Shown here piece after piece: positions 23,901-36,400 of a stretch of DNA of 64,000 nucleotides (within the stretch, counting starts at the first letter, position 1; each line of letters opens with the position of its first letter). Source of the stretch: Lasioglossum baleicum (lineage: Eukaryota > Arthropoda > Insecta > Hymenoptera > Halictidae); contig NC_134934.1 of assembly GCF_051020765.1 (NCBI RefSeq), positions 2,108,001-2,172,000 of the forward strand. Direction: 5' to 3'. Position numbers and translations under genes: made by a program. The notes under the pieces were generated by a model, which was given only the letters and a program-made list of their open reading frames with translations, made no database searches and was not told where the DNA came from.

Positions 23901-25770
23901 GGTAGAAAACAAAATTCATCGAATAAAGCCCAACTCTTTCGATCCTCACAATTCTTCAACATGTAAGTACAAATATTTTAATGATTTTCACAGATCGGTT
24001 TCTGATAAATGCTCTTATACACAGAAGCACCGTGCACACCTACTCTTATCACTCCACCCTCACCATTTCCTCTCAAGTTCATTTTTGCGACGCACCTTCG
24101 CAAGAGTAGAGGAGTCAGCGTCTCCAAAGCAAACTCGCGAATGACTATGAAAACAGAGGAGTCGAATCCCCAATAGTTTCGCGAGAAAATTTCCAAAGTG
24201 TCGCTTTCCCAGCGGGCAGACTCCCGCACGCCGAGTAGCTCGGGTATACCAGAAGATCCGTGCTGGTTCGTGATTCATGGGGCACCGTGCCTTAACCGGT
24301 GATCACGATAATAGAAAGTTATCTGGCAAGTCGTAGATTGACTCGAAGATACATTCGTACGTACGATAGGATCGGTTCGAGTGGACGTGGGGGTGGTGGA
24401 TTGTCGTGAGTGGAGGGGTTAACAAAGGACAGAAGGTGCAAAGGTGAGGCAGTTCGCACGGTGTGATCCAGCTGGAAGCGTTTTACGCGACTCCGGGGCC
24501 TCGGGAATCGTCTTTGTCGTTGTCGTCGTGGACGATCGTCACGAAAACTGAAAACGAGCTAGAAAGAGAGCGAGATGGAGGGAGGGAGGGAGAGAGAAAA
24601 AGGAAATCATTAGGCGGCGGAGCACAGCGTAGCTCTCGAGGAACGCAATAACTCAGGGGATACGCTTTCTGACACCCGGAGCAGGGCGAGAGCTGTTGCC
24701 CTGGGCCTGAGCGCACCTGTCCAGGTAGGCGGACTTGCGTGTTGCTGGTGTTCCAGGAATTTGCGGCGAGGAAGGCTCCAGCCTGTCTGCCAGGATCAGG
24801 ATCACCAGGATCGTCAGTTTTGTCTAGGAGCGGACCTCCGTGGGGGTCGGCTTAATGAGTTTTTGCTGGAACACCTGAGACCTAGGTTCTCACTGGCCCT
24901 GGTTTCTCCTGGTGCTCCTGAGTTCCCGATGGAGCCGCGACGAACCTAACTCGCGGGAATCGACGCGGACCCCGCGGAACCGGGCCCCGTTGAATCGTAT
25001 CTATGATCTTCGCGGACGCGAAAGCGTGCCGCGGCGCCAGACGTTTATTACACGGCGCGCACTTTTGTGCCGCGTGAAAGATGTCCCGACGCCGTCCCCG
25101 TTCTCCGCCTCCCCCTCCTCCTCCACCGCTAATTTTATTATCGCCGTATAAATTCAGGGCGACAAAGATTTTACATTCATTTCGGGGCCCTTACACGACG
25201 TAAAAGAGATATTACGAGCGATATCGTGCGAGAACACGCATGGTGTGTGGCCAGATCGCGTTACGATCCGTACCCTGGGACATTCATTTAAAACGTCATC
25301 GCTTCATAAATCAAAGCTCGCTAAGTGCGAGATCGCGCGCTCGAATATCCTCCTCCCCCTCCTCCTCTTCCTCGTCTTTCTAACCACTCTCGTTCCTCGA
25401 TCGTTTCGCGATCCCGTCCTACCGACGTCGAACGTTCGCGGCTACCGCGCGTGATTTACCGTATCGTTTAGCTGTGGATCGACCGCGGTCGATCAAATTA
25501 GACGACCGCGCCGATCGATGTCTCCTCCTTCGCCGTTCCGATCGCCTTGCCACCGGAGAAACAGCAGTCTCGTGTGGTCGGATTAGTTTCAAGCACACGA
25601 TGCTAGCTGAGGCTCTACCAGATCCCTATTGTTCACATTACGTTACATCTAGTTAATATCAGCATTAACAATTCATATTTAGTGGCATTATTTTGATGAC
25701 AATCATTTTTCAGTAACTCTATAGTGTCGGTCACGGATGACCCCCGAGGTGTTCAACATTCTCGATCAGA
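17989..25770. other. Gene-free stretch of mixed composition
   Basis: No convincing gene. It contains a (GTTGC)n pentanucleotide run at 18310-18343, an AT-rich block at 18530-18740, and purine-rich patches at 22620-22670 and 24560-24605. The frames at 18965-19507, 20649-21209, 20923-21558 and 23335-23949 overlap one another on both strands, are Arg/Ser-rich and lack domain motifs. They are treated as chance frames in GC-rich DNA. Confidence 0.45.
18310..18343. repeat. (GTTGC)n pentanucleotide run
   Basis: About six GTTGC-like units, one of them altered by an internal TTAC. Simple tandem repeat. Confidence 0.85.
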
Positions 25771-25965
25771 AGGGAGATCACTGGCGCAAAGACTAAAAAC
25801 TTGGTGAATTGCTTACAAGACCCATGCTGAAATTTTAATCAAGTCACTTTAGCATTGAGAATGGGCTTCATGTATGTCGTGAGACCGTCGAATACATTTT
25901 AAAATGGATTTGCGAAGAGATTGGAGACCACTGGCGCAAAGATTGAAAACTTAGCGAATTATCGG
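25771..25965. repeat. Degenerate direct repeat, period 150
   Basis: CACTGGCGCAAAGA followed by AAAACTT and GCGAATT or GTGAATT occurs at 25779 and 25929. Each copy is preceded by GGAGA. About 45 bp are shared. Confidence 0.7.
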
Positions 25966-26671
25966 CGCGGCAAAGAAACGTTGCGAGAGGATGAGACCAG
26001 AAAAGAAGGGGAGAGGAGAGAAGAGAAGAGCAGGCTCGCATCCAGTCCGGTTTTGGAGGCAGGGCGCGGACATGTGGGCCGCGAGAGTGACGGATGGCCA
26101 CATCGCATTTCGCGGCTCCATATCTCCCCGATTTCGCGGGTGTAATTCCCGTAAAGTCGTTTCGGGGCCCTGTTTCGCCGCCGCGCCGCCGCAGCACAGA
26201 ACCCGTACGTGGACCTTTCTTCATCGTTCACCCGCTCTCTTCGCCACCCCCATCCTCCCTGAGCTCCTCTGCCATTCCGCTCCGCTCCGCACCGGGCTGT
26301 CCGCCTATTTTCTTTTCCCTTGATTTCTGTCCGCGGTCGCCGGCTTTTTATTGGCCGGCGTGCATACCATTAGCCGCCGAACGTTAACAGCCTCGACGAC
26401 CTCTAGCTTCGTCGGTAATTACCGGATCATAGCCGAAAAGCACACGAGAACCGCTCACGAGAGCCTGCTCGCGGCCGCTGATGCCCTCAGCTCTCTCTCT
26501 CGTGGGAACCCGGGACATGGGACGCGAGAGCCTTCCCCATGGGACCTCTTCTCTTCGGCTCGTAGATTCTTTACTGGAGATCCCGTTGGTGCGGGAGAGA
26601 CCATGTTTTGGGGTTTAGAGTAGTTCATAGGTGTTCACAGAGGACTTCATGGTGTTTGGAGTCCTTGAAGT
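25966..26671. other. Gene-free stretch
   Basis: Purine-rich first, then GC-rich. Frames on both strands overlap (25868-26224 minus, 25991-26323 plus) without recognisable motifs. Nothing else seen. Confidence 0.4.
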
Positions 26672-26823
26672 CTTAGGGTGCGGTTATAGTGCAGCGGCGA
26701 GCATCGATGATAGCGGCGCGGTGAAAACAAACCAACATCCGTGACAACATTTGTTCCTCGTTACTATCCGTTTTTGTTCACCGCACAGCTCACCTCGCTG
26801 CTCCACTATAACCGCATACTTAG
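26672..26823. mobile_element. Small foldback element (MITE-like)
   Basis: TGCGGTTATAGTGCAGC (from 26679) is inverted at the right end as GCTCCACTATAACCGCA (to 26817). An inner part (GCGGTGAA and AACAAA words) also pairs. Both flanks carry CTTAG (26672-26676 and 26819-26823), a possible duplication. About 140 bp, non-coding; family uncertain. Confidence 0.7.
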
Positions 26824-29800
26824 AATATGGAAGCTTCAAATCAAAAATTGAACTTCTTCAACTGGAGGATCCCTTGCTAGAGCTACTATGATTATGTTCT
26901 TGAAGTGATGCGTGTCTGAAGAGATGCTTGTCTAAAGAGTGCCCAATCCCTCAAATATTTCATTCAGTAAATGTATACGAGTATTTAAATTTATATTTAG
27001 GATACCGAAGTTTTAAATGAAGATATTGAAACTCGAACGATTTTTTATTCGTGTACCGTTTGTAAAGGGAGAGTGGCAGAAGGAGAAATGAATTCGAAGA
27101 GCGGATAATCGATTGTACTTCCTCACGAGTAATCGAGAAGGAAATCGTGCACGAAACATGCGGCTCGCCGTCCGATCGGTGTACGCTTAGGGCGGGGTAG
27201 CGGGGAATGAATGTGTCAGAAGCAGCCCCCGGGGTCTAATTATGAGTTTGCACAGAGGGTTGGTTAGTCGACTGCGCCACACGCGTTACGAAGAACCCCA
27301 TTGACTCATTGACCGAAATATCTTCATTGAGTGACGCATGTGAATTAATTATTGCACCTACCTTTTCCGCGTTGTACATTTTTCTTTTCGAATTTTCAAC
27401 GAAACCCCTCGGCTGACTCGATTGCCACTTCTTCGGACTGCACTCTCGGACTAACCCTTTCCCGATTGTCTAACTTTCAAAGCCACGTGGAAGATATTAT
27501 AAACTGTAACCTAGTATGAATGAATTCCTATATTAGAAAGATGAAATTTTGCATTCAGAATGTTATCTGTCCGCAAGAAAATTTAGTGTCATCAATTTTG
27601 TCTATATTGGTCGTTCGCTGTCGTCAGTAAGGAGTCGTGGAATCATTTTCCAATGGCGAAGAGTTAAGCAGCGGTGCAAAGGCTATTCTAAAAGTATAAT
27701 AGCGTCTCGAAAGTGAGGATACGGTAACTGGTTTGGTTTCGCCTTCGAACGACAGATTTATTTCGGCGTGGCGCGGGCAGAGCGTAGCTGCTAGATCGGT
27801 TCCTTGATCCTTCGGAACGTCGTTAGGATCTCGTTGCGCTCGGCAAATAAAGGATGCGTAGCGTGGAATAACGCAAAAGGTAGAAAAGAAGATGGGCAGG
27901 GGTCAGGAGTCGGCGGAAAGTTCGGCCGGGCAATATCTCGCGGCGTGGACGGACAAAAAGGGACACAATGCCGAGGGCAGGATCGATTCTCCTCGGTCGA
28001 GAGGATCACTGGCGCGGGAGGCTGAGGCAGGAGGCTGAGAGGCTAAGGTTGAGGTTGCGCTGCAAGGAGAGGGCACCGGGCCACATTGTTGTCGAAACGA
28101 TGCTCACCGACGGGCTTCGGGAAACAACGAGCCACCGGTCTCCAAAGAAACGTAATTAATCACTTTTCCCTGCGTAAGAAAGGGCCGGCCGGGAACCACC
28201 GAGACAGAGGATAGGTCCAAAAATCGACCTACCAAATTCTATGACGTGTAAATCGATAATCACTGTTTAACAAATTAACGAACCCCGAGAACTTTGGAGC
28301 TAGTGGATGCTCTCAACTACAAAATAAATCTAAGTATTTTATCACAGTTCTCATTTTTAGTGTAAAATAACAAATCTGAGACAGGTTGTTCGACCGACGC
28401 GGCGCTGCGCTGTTAGTTTTAGTATTAAAAACCCCGACATAAACGCCTGAAGACAGTATACAAATGAGTAACATTTAGTAACTTGTTTCTACGAAATTAC
28501 AACAATTAGCTCAAAAAGAACAAGTACCGCATTAATCTCCGGAGAACGGTCGCGATAAACTTGCCGGAGCCACGCAGGATCCCGAAGAATTCGAAAGAAT
28601 TCGAGTCTCCCGCGGCGAGTCACGCGGAAAATCGAAATCACACGGAACAATCGGCCTTCCATGAATGAACCATTCGCAGACACCTCGACGCACGGATATA
28701 TCCGAGAGACGTATGCAAATTTGAGGACTTCATCGTGAATAATCTGCAGGAGGAACGAGTCGGCGGAGAGCATCGCGGTTCCCGTCGATCGATTAATGTC
28801 CGTCGTCGGGAGACGTGAACGTCGGTCATCGTGTGTATTTCATCCGGGACGGGCAGCGCGGCGAGCGGAACGCAGCCGGATCCTTGCGTTTCCCCGGAGC
28901 GGATCGGTCGTGACCATCGCGGATTAATTCGAAAGTGGATTGTCCTCCCGCGCGCGCTCGCACGCGGCCATCGGCCAGCGTGTAATATAAACGGCGGGAC
29001 TTTACGATCCGTCGTATTTCACGGGCGACCGTTCCGCTCCGCACTGCGAGCGGATTCCGTAAGCGGGTTTCCGTAATTGCGCGCGCGCGAGCAAGCACTC
29101 GCGCGATCTCCGCCGTCGATAAACCTCGCGGTTTAAGAATCGGTGCGGCGATAACGAGCATTAGCTTACCACTTTTCATCGCGACGGACGCGACGTCAGG
29201 CTATCTCCTGGTAGCCCGCGTTTATGCGACGGGACGCGGGACCCTGTTACTCGTAACTCGCGCGTTTCCGCTCCGCTCCGCGTATCGAGTATCGGCGATC
29301 GAGCTGCCCCGCCGATAAACAATCGCCGCGAACCGTATAAAATAATGAACAATTTGTTCCTAGTCCGATGACCACGGTTCACGGTTCATCGACGAATTTC
29401 TTCGTCCTCTTCCTCGCCTTGCTCAGCTTTCCTCTTCTCTCTTCTTCGCTTCTCTTCCGTTCCTCGTCCCCGCCGTACACATTCGTATTAACGCGCCGAG
29501 CCGAGTATGTAACTCGAAGAGAGGATAATATCGGGTGGTACATCGTCGAAGCGAGAGAGACGCGCGAATCGTCATAAATAATGCAAACAATCACGCGATC
29601 CTGCGCGTCTCACGTCCCCTATTTTCCACGAGTCGCACGTTAGGTTGCGCCGAGGCGCGAATCCACCGTACAAGGACAAAGGGTGTATCGCAGGAACCAA
29701 GCGGTAACAGTGTAAATCATAGTCTCTCTCTCCTCGTATCGTGTTCTCCCCCTCTTCGCTTCACCCCCACGATAGTACCACTCGGTAGTTATAGTTCGCT

Positions 29801-29929
29801 GAACGCGGCGACGCGAGAATTGACTCCTGCGGTGGTTGCTGTTCTTATTGTACCCCTTTCTAACTAACCTTTTAAACAAACGCTCCAGCTCGTGGGCATG
29901 CACACCATTTTATAGAAAGATGTGACTTA
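26824..29929. other. Gene-free stretch
   Basis: AT-richer to about 27780, GC-rich from 28500 to 29300. No frame with coding character was recognised. Alternating CG runs at 28950-28975 and 29077-29105. Nothing structured beyond these. Confidence 0.4.
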
Positions 29930-30547
29930 TAAAATTCCCTCAGTTGGAATATGCTTCAGTTATACATATGGTCTCCGAATAGCTTAAATTATGAAATCAT
30001 GCTAGAGACAGTGCAGCATAAATTTCTCAGGTTTTGTTCTCATAAGATTAATAATCCTATGTCAATCTTTGATCACGATTACTCCACAATATTAACCATA
30101 GTCAACCTGGAAACATTGTCTGCTCGCAGAAGAGTATCCGACCAGAGCCTTATTTTTAATTTAATTAATAACCATATAGATTGTACCTCTCTCCTTATGC
30201 AAATCAATTTTTACGCACCTGAACGTGCTTTGAGATCTCGAGCAGGTTTTCAAACACGTAAATGCAAATCCACATATGGATTAACAAATTCTATAAATCG
30301 AATTATTGCGAATTCCAACACTCTATATAATAGTATTGACTATTTTAATGGGTCGTTACAAACTTTCAAAAAAAAATTACGCAGGATTAACTCATAATAT
30401 CAGTACCTTTACACCAATAGTTTTTTTTTCTTTTATGCATGTCCTTTCTTAGTAATTTATGTTAAGTCTTTATTCTGTTGTAAGTCTTTATTCTATTGTA
30501 AATGGACCTCGGTCCGTGCATAATAAATAATAATAATAATAATAAAA
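29930..30547 (+). mobile_element. 5'-truncated non-LTR retrotransposon (LINE), 3' end only
   Basis: The frame at 29951-30397 encodes the end of a LINE reverse transcriptase. It has IWSPNSLNYEIMLETVQHKF, then RFCSHKI, LETLSARR and a basic tail. Just upstream the peptide PQLEYASV lies in another frame; four extra bases near 29963-29970 break the reading, so the copy is dead. The 3' region holds two copies of GTAAGTCTTTATTCT and ends in a (TAA)n tail at about 30519-30546, as in the I/jockey-like clades. The element begins abruptly near 29930, the usual 5' truncation of target-primed reverse transcription. Clade assignment is tentative. Confidence 0.85.
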
Positions 30548-31383
30548 TTATAGACTTTGCTGTACATTGTTTGTATCGTTCGACTGCAGATTGTTATACA
30601 AAATAAGAAGTGTCTGCGTTAATTAATTTTAATTGTTTGAAAGTGATGCAATAGTACTTATAAATCCTTTCAACGTTCCTCCTTTTTTACATTTGATCTG
30701 CTCGTCATGAATGAAAATAACATATTATAGATGTTTAGTAAATTCTGTTCGAAATCATTATAACGAGCCTGACTAGATGTTATAGTCCAAAGGTTTAATG
30801 CAACATAGTTCGCGGAAGATTAAGCGAAAGAAACAGGATATTAAAAATTGAATAGAGATTGCAATGCACCAATGATCATACAAACACGAAGAGCATAGAG
30901 CAGCATCCGCGAAGAATGCGTGCGTGAAAGGATCGCCGATTCTGGTTCAATGCGGGCAAATTCGAAAAATCATTTAACAAATCGAGGACTGCTGGCAAGG
31001 AACTAATTTCAAGATACCTCGCCACTATACATAGAGTCCCAATGTAGCTCCTCTCGACCCGTGACGACGATGGCGCGCCGATATAGTTCATTATTTTCCA
31101 CATTATTCGCAGCTCATCCGTAACCGAACCGCTCCAGGTTTATCGACCGGTGGACGATCTCCGATTCCGGAAATCGGTCGTGGGTTGGGATAAAAGAGTC
31201 GACGAACGACTGGCGATAATTCCAGGCGTGCGTTTTTGTCGCGGGTACACGCGTGTGCTCGCCCACGCCGAGCGTTTACGAGCTCGGTACACGCACAATC
31301 GGAAGCGACTAGATATTATTGCCAGTCTATCCGTGATATACGGGAGCGACGCTTCTTTTATTCGGTCTCCCTACTGTCTCTCT

Positions 31384-31389
<6 letters not shown>

Positions 31390-31414
<25 letters not shown>

Positions 31415-31415
31415 C
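31390..31415. repeat. (CT)n microsatellite
   Basis: A CT dinucleotide run of about 12 units preceded by a run of C. Confidence 0.93.
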
Positions 31416-32471
31416 ATCGTTCCCCGACCCTCTGTATGTCTCGCTGTTCTTTGCCGTGGAGATCGCCGGAAATCTGCGATCGGATCGCAAGCGCGCACGT
31501 GCGGCATGCGAATCGAAGCGAAAAGGCGAGGCCCGAGCCCCGGGACTATAATATATAATCCGGTTCTATCGAGATCATTATTGGACCGGGAAGGGAATGG
31601 TTATTAAACAATAAACACTTGAGTGTAAGAGAATTGTCGAGGTTGTTTATCGGCCCGCGTTTCCTCGTCTCTGGTCGGCCGCGCGTTGTATATCGCGGAT
31701 TTAACGCCGTCGTTTGTTACCCGGGAATTCTGTGGGCCGCGGCCCGATGTCTTCGATCTGCTAAACTAGCTGAGTCTATTGTTCAATCGCGAGTGGGAAC
31801 GCTGGAATTCCAATTCCGTCAATTGCACTCTTGCTGAAATTCCATGCCGAGCCTAGCTGAGCTCATTCACATCGAGCTGTTTTCTGGAAACTCTGCCGAT
31901 GTAGTGTCAGAACTAAAAGATGGGGTGAATATCATAACGTGAATTTTCAGCTAATATGTTCAGCGTACTGTGTACAGTGTTAGTATATTAACTACTTTAA
32001 TTTTATAATTATATATAATAATATAATGATGATATAAAAAAAATAGTATAAATCAAACACTAGAAAAGCAACCGATCTCGCTAGCAGCGAAAGTAATCGA
32101 AGAATCGCGATTGAACTGATCGAAGAGACTGCCAAAACCGAGGTAACGGTGCCGTTCTAAAACGGTGCACCGGGAAATCCGGTGCAGTTCCCTGGTTTAC
32201 GGTTCGCGCAAAGTGCAAAATAAAAAAGAGGCATTGTTTGAGGAGCCAGGGCTCCTTAAAACGGCTGGCGAAGGTGCGTCGGTGTTTCGGCGTTCGCTCG
32301 TACGCGCGTGTTCCTTCGCCGCGTATTTTTTCGCCCTGAGTCAACATCCCGAAATACGTGCGAGGTTTGTTTGCGTAGCGGGCCGAGTCGAATTGATATG
32401 GTTACAAACACGGTAAAAGCAAGTATGCATCTGCCTAGCGTCAATTAAGTTCAACCAGTTCGTCCGATCGT

Positions 32472-32474
<3 letters not shown>

Positions 32475-32534
<60 letters not shown>
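32475..32534. repeat. (TC)n microsatellite, about 30 units
   Basis: Uninterrupted TC repeat of about 60 bp, the longest pure dinucleotide array here. It is a GAGA-factor-type sequence on the minus strand, though binding is not implied. Confidence 0.97.
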
Positions 32535-32537
<3 letters not shown>

Positions 32538-35500
32538 CGCGGACTTAAATAGGATCTAGTCCGTTTTCCCTGCTCATCGTTTGCCCGGGTCCGTTTCGGC
32601 GTTCCTTCGCGTGCCAACTAAAGGAACCCCTGCAATTTATTTGCCGGCAAATAATGTTTACAGACAAAATTCAATTTTTCAGATTCGTAATACGCAGATT
32701 TATGGGAAAAATGGGCGGATGTACAATACTTTAAGAGAATCAATGCATTTCGTACAACTTAATTAAAATTCCTATTTGGTTCCTATATCTTGCAATTATG
32801 GCAAACCTTTTCCAACAGCGCGACATCTCTTACAAACCTGTGTATTCACTGGAGCGACAATGCGCAACTTTTAATATCTTGAAAACATCGGGAGGCAACA
32901 AAAAATTGCTCGATGTTGTTTCAATGTTAACGTAGCTGTAGGCATAGAAAGCTCGCGACGCCGACGAGCTATAATCGTCGTCTAGATAGAAAGGGTTAAT
33001 TGCGAGCCTCGCAGATGTAACGATTCGATCTCGGTCTGCTTCGATCGACCTGTAATCGCGTCGGCGATTACGAAACGGACTGGAAATGGCGTCGAGAGTC
33101 CAGAGTAATGCAGGACGCAATAAATATCCGCGGTTGTAAGGCGTTCCTTTCGGGACACGACGGAAAATCGCGTTCGACATACGCGGCGCGTTCGATCGCC
33201 GAAAACGGGGACTTGTCGGGACCCGCGAGTCGATATTTGCACGGACAACCGCGCATTTCTGTCAGCCGGGGCCCCCGGATGCCGCGCATACGAAATGCAG
33301 ATGCCTCCACGGTTTTTCTCGCAGAATTATGGCCGGTGCATCCAACAAATTGGCGATTTTTCTTGCGGCCGCGCGCCCCCGGGCCTCGCCGCCGGGCCCC
33401 CCGGCCGGGGGAAAGCTTTATTGATGAGATCGTTAATACGTTCGATCGAACGATGTTTTGCTGACCATTCGGACGTCTATCCGTCGCGATCGGCGACCAC
33501 CCGATGCGCCTCGTCTCCTCCAACACGCGGCAAAAAGGACTTAAAGCCCCGTCGCTGCGCGATCGCTGTCTACCCGATTATTTAAACGTTACTTTCTCCT
33601 TTCTTATCATACTGCCTTACCGGGGACCAGCGCTGGCCCCCTCTTTACCGGTGCACTTCCTCGTTAACGTACCGTGGCCTGTGATCGCCGTTGAAATCGG
33701 CCAAAAATTACCCGAGAGCGACTCGCCGAACTTCAGGCCCTTATAAGCGCACGGTCGTCGCGCGAGAACCCAAACTCGAATTTTATTCGATGGTAGTAAT
33801 GGGTAAGGTGGATTCTTAGGAGCGGAAGAGTTGTAGAATTTTTTGACAGGTTTCACGGAAGGTGTGCACCTTGGAACTTCTTTCGAAATAAGACATAGGT
33901 ATGAAAAATAAATATGAAAATATACTTCCCCTCAGGGCAAGGTTTTCCTTAGAAATCGTTAAACCGGGAAGAATTAAGCAACCACCACCACCCAGTAAAG
34001 TGTTAATAATCGCAAGTCTATTTCCTGCGAGTGCGTGGGGGGTTGTAGAACATGGACTGGCGACGCGTGTAACGAGCGTGGCACAACGACATCGCAGACG
34101 TCGATCGACATACGTCAAGGGACGCGAGATAACGACTCGGACGTTCCGGTGGACGTCTCGACCACCGTGGGCCCGGAGGTCCGAGAAGTCCCGGGTATCG
34201 ATCATCGTTCCGGTGCCCGCGCATTTCGTCTCAATACGTCGACGAAGGGCCGGGTCGCGCGCAACTCCGGGCATCGTCGTTTTTGCTATGAGCCTGGCCC
34301 GGCCCGAGACGAGAGGGAAGAACACCGGGAAGAAGACAGTAAAGAAGATGAAACAGGGGGAGGAGGAAGCGAGGGTGCTCGAAGGGGGACATCTCAGGCC
34401 TTCCTCTCTCGACGCGGAGAAGAATCGGGGACCCGCACGACTTATCCGCGGATTGGCAGACGCTGACATACATATTGCATGCCGCCAGCGACATATTTAT
34501 TGGCATCTCTATACACCACCGCCTGAAACATTACTCCCCGGGCCCCATCGCAAATGAATAAAGTATTTCGTGGTCTTGGTGTGTGCCGCTGATCGGGCCC
34601 CTCTTTCGCCCCCTCCCTCGATCCTTCTACTGTTCGGGGGTTTTTGCGACGTTGCGCGTGGACGTTTACAGCGCTGACGATTTTGCGCTGTCGTTCCGCC
34701 AATGATCGATGCCGAAATTACGCCGGCGACCGTCGCGACGAGCCTCCGCCTCGATTTCTACGTGGACCTTCGTCCCTCACCCACTTTTTCCTGGTCTATG
34801 GGCGTTCTAGGAGTTCCCTTGACCCCATAGGCAGCTCGAGGAATTCCGAGTCACTGTACCGTACGCTCGAACCTCGATACTTGAACAAGTCCATGCGCTT
34901 TGGTAACGCACAGGTCCCTTTATAAATGACGGAATCTATACTTGTACAAGTAACAATATGTTGTTGCCACTTCAGGAACGTCGTCTATGCACAGTGTGCA
35001 ATGTAATGGGCATCACAAAATTGATTATTATATGCGATACACTTTCACTCCTTATTACTAGACTGCGGATGTGACTCATTTTTGTTACAAATGTATAAAA
35101 AATCAGCAATTACTTATCATCTTGAAGTTGTATAATATGGAAAATTTTCTGAAATGGACTTTTCCATGCAATAGGTGGCAATGTGTCACCCTGAGCCTCT
35201 CGAGTCCTCCTCTCGGAAGGCGTTTTGCACTGGTCAGTGCTCGGTAAAAGATCGGCTTAAACGCGGCGGATCGAGCTCTCGAAATAGGTAAAGACAGTAG
35301 GAGATGTATACCTATCGACTGTGAGACAAGAGCGGAGGAATCGAGACGGGGGTGGTTGGAGGGGGTCAGAGGGAGGATCGAGCTGTCAGAGGCAGAGACG
35401 TTCGGGGATGGCCCCCATCCTCGTCCTCATTCTCGTCGTCTGTAATCGCGGGGGCGGCAACGTAGTCCTGTCTCCGACAGGATCACACCGTCACCGAACT

Positions 35501-36400
35501 GCTACTGTACCCTACACGTACGTACAACAATGTACGCTTACTCCGGCCCGTCCTATCCTGCCTGCCAGGCAACGTGGACTGCCAATCTCGTTCGCCTAAC
35601 GCAAAATCAAGTCAGAAATTGTCCCATTGTACAACGTATAACATCCGGCGCTCTTTACCGGGGAGGTCTCGAGGTATATACGGCCGCATCGAGACAGTTC
35701 ATCCATCGGTCGACGAGACACAGCCTCTAGAATCGAAGGATACAACGGGAAGGCGCTGCGAATAAGAGCCGGAGTTGTCCACTCGAACGAACCGGCTCGT
35801 AAAGCCCAAGGTCCCGGTCCGTTTCGTTTCTGTGCCATTTTTGCATCGTTTTAATGCGTTCGCTGTCACCCGTATTCATTCCGAAAATGAATCATTGCGT
35901 CCATGGATCGAGAATACCAAAACTTGTAGCTACATTAGATTGTGGACCTTCATGCGGAATAAAATTTGACTGAAAATGTTGTTAATCTTTGCTGATGTGC
36001 TATGAATGCACAAAGATCTATTGATCCCATAAACCTCATTTACTTGGTTGTTGTTTCACCAGCATTTCTCCCACCAGATTCTGTCTTGTTAACCATAGAC
36101 TTTCTATTATATGCAACGCATCGCTTTATAAAATACCAGGGAAAACATATATTATCTCGGGAAAGTCATACATTCCAGAATATTGCGCAGCGTGTTAGTT
36201 AAAATGACTACAGGTGCGCGATTTGATTTTCTTTGCATACACGACGCCCGGTAGCAACCAGGCAGGATAAGTTGGTTTTATCGAATGTTTATGATCCGTT
36301 GTGACCTTGTTCACGAAGTGCCGATAATTTCGCGACTCGAATGCTCACCGGGTCTGAAAGGAAACCCCCTGGATGGTACTTTACGCGGTGTTTTTCATTT

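Larger units (their letters stand above)
30548..36400. other. Gene-free stretch with CT microsatellites
   Basis: (CT)n runs at 31390-31415 and 32475-32534. The two longest frames of the window (33816-34469 minus and 33901-34557 plus) lie here on opposite strands of the same bases. Both are Arg/Pro-rich and without domains, so neither is supported. 31980-32060 is strongly AT-rich. Confidence 0.45.

Noticed and set aside
33816..34557. Two overlapping long frames on opposite strands (217 and 218 codons)
   Set aside because: They occupy the same bases, are rich in Arg/Pro/Ser as expected for GC-rich DNA, and show no domain or splice structure.
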